The notes below the pieces were generated by a model. It was not told the origin of the DNA, ran no database searches, and saw only the letters and a list, made by a program, of their open reading frames with translations. Source: Voacanga thouarsii (lineage: Eukaryota; Streptophyta; Magnoliopsida; Gentianales; Apocynaceae). From it: 64,000 nucleotides of DNA. Shown here piece by piece: positions 60,913 through 64,000 of the stretch. The stretch spans positions 1,364,001-1,428,000 of the forward strand of contig JANUWF010001224.1 in assembly GCA_026120185.1 (NCBI GenBank), read 5' to 3'. A program made the translations under genes and the position numbers. Position 1 is the first letter of the stretch. Each line of letters opens with the position of its first letter.

Positions 60913-63248
60913 TGTCACGCCCCAAATCCGAGTCAAACCCGTCCCCAAAACACAACACGACCACATCCTCTAAGGTTTTCCTCAAAGAATGCGATGCCTT
61001 AATATTGCATAAACTAAATCATCAAGAAAAATAATTATGATCCTACTATCCAATAATACAAAACTCAAAAGCCCCAATAACAATAATCCACAGGTTAAAA
61101 TTAAAACTAATAGCAGTAACAGTCTAAACCTAAATACAAGAGTTCATCCAAGTATATTTAACTTTAAAAAAAAAATCTTCAAATTGCAAAGGGGACAATC
61201 TAAAGTAGAAGTTCATTAGGATCCTTACACTAGCCATCCCATCTTACTCCCAACTGTCATCCTCATCAAACTCGAACTCATCATTGGTATATGAAAACGT
61301 TGAATTAAAGAGTGAGTACAACACTCAGTAAGTAAGAATTCCCCATCCTCTAGGATTAAGCATGGAGTTTCAGCACATATTCTTTTCAAAGCGTAGGAAT
61401 ATTTTCACTTAAACCAAGTTTGAAACTAGAACATTCAAGTTTCGTTTATAAAACAGAACAATTTAACAATAGTGAACCCATCACGATGGTTAAATGTTTT
61501 AAAGATGGGGGGAAGAAAACTTTAGAGCAATTGCACCAAAATAAACATGTATTTACAATGCACATTTAATTTCACTAGTACATTGGGACATAAATAAATG
61601 TATAGCTAATGGGTCATCATTGAATTCAGTCCTAGCATTTAATCCTGTTAAGGGACACTCTTTCAATAATTTGGTTGGCTTTTTGCCAATGCTAATGGGT
61701 TCATACATTCAAAGTAAAACATGTTCCTCCCATAGCCAATACACCAATTTTTTTTGTCCCAATAACTAATGAATTCTTAATTTCAAAATACTGATACAAT
61801 TAATCAATACACTTAGCCGTTAAGCCCAACCTTTGCCAACACTTTGAATAATCTTAACTACTAACACAACCCTAAACAAAATCATTTAGTTCACAAGTTT
61901 GAATAAATTTAGGAAATCTTAAAAAAATAGCTAAAATTTTGAAATTAAAAATTCAGCAATTTAAATACATGCTAAAATTTATTAATTAAAATACCACCAA
62001 CAGTGAAATTTTCACATCAAGCCAACCAAAACACTTGGAGCTATACGCAGATTTTTTTTTTTTTTTTTTTAGAAACAAACAAATAGTAATCCTTAAATAA
62101 CAAAAAACTAAACAGGGCTTGCTTTTTTTATTTAATAGAGCAACCAAAGCACCACAAGACACTAGAAATCAAAAGCAATGTTTGACTAGAAGCCAAAACA
62201 TAGAAAACTATGTCCAAATAGTAAAAGTTTTCAATGGTTGTTGGATCCAGTGTATGGTTTGCAAAGCCTTTTCTTTTTTTTCAATACTCAAGGCCCCTTT
62301 TTCTTTTTTTATTTTTTATTTTTTCCTCCTTCACTTCTTGGCCCACCTAACACCCAAACAACAACCACTCCATTTTGTTTTTTTGTTTTTTTTTTTTTGC
62401 TCCGTACGTGAGCCTACACTGCACCAAACCACTTTTTTTTTTTTTTTTTCCATGGGGAGTGTCAGCCCCCCACATAATGCAAATAGAGCCATTTTTTTTT
62501 TCCAGCCGAGGAACTCCTTCAATATTTCCACAATAGAACAAGCAGTCAAAACGACTTACTGGAGGGAATTTTTTTTTTTTAACATAATAGAAAAACGTAC
62601 GGATTCCCCACACAACAACACTCAATTAAAGAAAGTATGAACCACTACAAGGAAATAAAAAATACACATTTAGGAACTGCCTTCCCCTTAACAACTGTTA
62701 AAGTTACAAAACAATGCATTCGTTTTTTAGAAAACACAGAGAAGGAATTATTCTCACTTACCTAGAACCAATTCAAACAATCAAACAATGTCTTTAGCTC
62801 CAATATTCGCTTCTTAGGCCTTTTCCATTGTCAATTCCAAATACAATAACAAAACCCCAATCAATTCCAAGGGTATCAACTAATCTTAAGTCTATATAAA
62901 ACCTCAATAAATACTCGATAACTGATTAGTTGGACTACTACAAGCACGAATAAGAGGAGAGATGATTAATTACCTTCAACAGTACCCTACAGTGATAACC
63001 TTAATTGTTTCTCTCCTTTTTGTTCTTATCTGGAGCTTACATCTCCACCTCCTGATGTTCCAAATGTGTGAGTGAGTAACTAACGTTGTTGGAGAGTATA
63101 ATATGTTAAAATTTGCTACTAAATCCTCCACTTTAATTCATAGATTAAAATGGCCTCCATAAATCTATACAAGTCTCAATCGACTACATTAATTAGGTAA
63201 CTAAAATAACCCAACAATACCCACCCACTAATTGGGCCGGGTTTTACA
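60913..63248 (-). repeat. 3' LTR of a second copy of the chromovirus family
   Basis: Plus-strand ends TGTCACGCCCC and GGGTTTTACA, collinear at both ends with the LTRs at 43604 and 54132. The central part (61980-62700) is different, with many T homopolymers in place of the ATT and TC repeats and a diverged hairpin region (GCTCCGTACGTGAGC near 62399-62413). The left flank is GTGAG; its mate lies outside the window. Confidence 0.9.
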
Positions 63249-64000
63249 TTCTACCCTCCTTAGAAAAAGTTTCCGCCTTGAAACTTAACATACCTTGTTC
63301 CTCAAACAAATACGATATTTATTGCGCATGCTCTCCTCCAACTCCCATGTGGCTTTTCTCACAGTTTGGTTAGACCATTGCACTTTCACAAAAGGTATGG
63401 TCCTCCTCCTTAATACTTGTTCCTTCCGATCAACAATTCCCATAGGGACCTCTTCATAACTAAAGTTTTCTCGAACATATAATGGCTCTACCTCAAGCAC
63501 ATGGTTCGGATCTGAAATATAATGCCTCAACTGCGATACGTGGAAGACATTGTGCACCCTAGACAATATAGGTGGTAAAGCTAGTCGATAGGCCAGATCT
63601 CCTACCTTCTCCAAAATCTCAAATAGTCCTACATATCTCGGACTCAACTCCAATGGTCTCATAACACCTTTCGTAACTGATACGTGTAGGTACACTTTTT
63701 CACCTTGCTGAAACTCCAATGGTCTTCTCTTAGTATCTGTCCAATACTTTTGTCATTCTTAAGCTGTTTTTAGATGTTTTCGAATTAATGTAACCTTTTC
63801 CTTCAGACCAGTAATACTCCTTTCGCCTACTTCATCTCAACAGATTGGTGAGCAGCACCTCCTCCTATACGATACTTCAAAAGGAGCCATGCCAACACTA
63901 GACTGGTAACTATTGTTATACAAGAACTCCACCAAAGCCGTATAGTTAATCTAACTACCCTTAAAATCCATGACACAAGCTCAATGTAGATCTTCTAAAA
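63249..64000 (-). pseudogene. Integrase C terminus of the second chromovirus copy
   Basis: On the minus strand 63719-63285 encodes FQQGEKVYLHVSVTKGVM, LSPRYVGLFEILEKVGDLAY and a chromodomain-like end, VQWSNQTVRKATWELEE, closely matching 46339-45830. It lacks about six residues present there (FGENEK). Upstream, 63720-64000 reads as decayed integrase with stops and a shift. The rest of the element lies beyond the window. Confidence 0.85.

Noticed and set aside
62119..62640. 173-codon plus-strand frame in the third LTR
   Set aside because: Phe-rich product of T homopolymers inside an LTR; the opposite-strand frames are equally low-complexity.
62644..62660. CACTACAAGGAAAT resembling a CACTA left end
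   Set aside because: Lies inside an LTR with no matching right end or subterminal repeats; taken as chance.

Overview
The window reads as transposon-rich nuclear DNA of a flowering plant, probably a eudicot. It is AT-rich, carries intron-like sequence, and is dominated by nested Ty1/copia and Ty3/gypsy LTR retrotransposons with plant-type tRNA-Met primer-binding sites. Host gene sequence is limited to small remnants. I see no intact protein-coding gene, no rRNA or tRNA gene, no CRISPR array and no prokaryotic feature. The species cannot be named from the sequence alone.

Layout. 1-7755: a composite LTR element whose outer LTRs have TGATAA/TTATCA ends (left one cut by the window edge). Its gag frame runs straight into a decayed copia pol that ends in its own, different 1.75-kb LTR. 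7756-9050: unassigned flank. 9056-21397: a decayed chromovirus-like gypsy element on the plus strand with 3.8-kb LTRs and a perfect TCTAG target-site duplication. 21403-25866: host-like DNA with a 498-bp tandem duplication and two minus-strand exons that look like exocyst subunit SEC8. 25867-30041: AT-rich DNA, a tandem array of 18 units of about 150 bp, and a CACTA-like terminus. 30041-35199: the 5' part of a minus-strand copia element (LTR, PBS, leader, start of gag), with a gypsy solo LTR inside the leader. 35215-38880: two decayed gypsy fragments in opposite orientation; the first is split beside its reverse-transcriptase active site by a 1.18-kb foldback element with a perfect 9-bp duplication. 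38885 to about 41775: a gypsy LTR holding a copia solo LTR with a perfect AGAGG duplication. 41775-43598: microsatellites and unassigned DNA.

43604-56148: a complete-length chromovirus on the minus strand with TTAGG duplications, its pol split by a 3.3-kb solo LTR (48861-52188) with perfect TTCAT duplications. 56154-60912: host-like DNA with a possible terminal exon near 57921 and a minus-strand BAHD acyltransferase pseudogene (about 58403-59750). 60913-64000: the 3' LTR and pol end of a second minus-strand copy of the same chromovirus family, running off the window.

How the parts relate. Target-site duplications allow the insertions to be ordered: solo LTRs inside chromovirus pol, inside a copia leader and inside another LTR; a MITE inside gypsy RT. 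At least three solo LTRs show repeated LTR-LTR recombination. All pol genes have stops, frameshifts or lost catalytic residues, so no element here looks autonomous. No previously undescribed biological system is evident; the most unusual items are the in-frame gag-copia junction, the 150-bp array next to the CACTA-like end, the paired hairpins duplicated inside the chromovirus LTR, and the uncharacterised acidic reading frame after the PBS of the long-LTR element.
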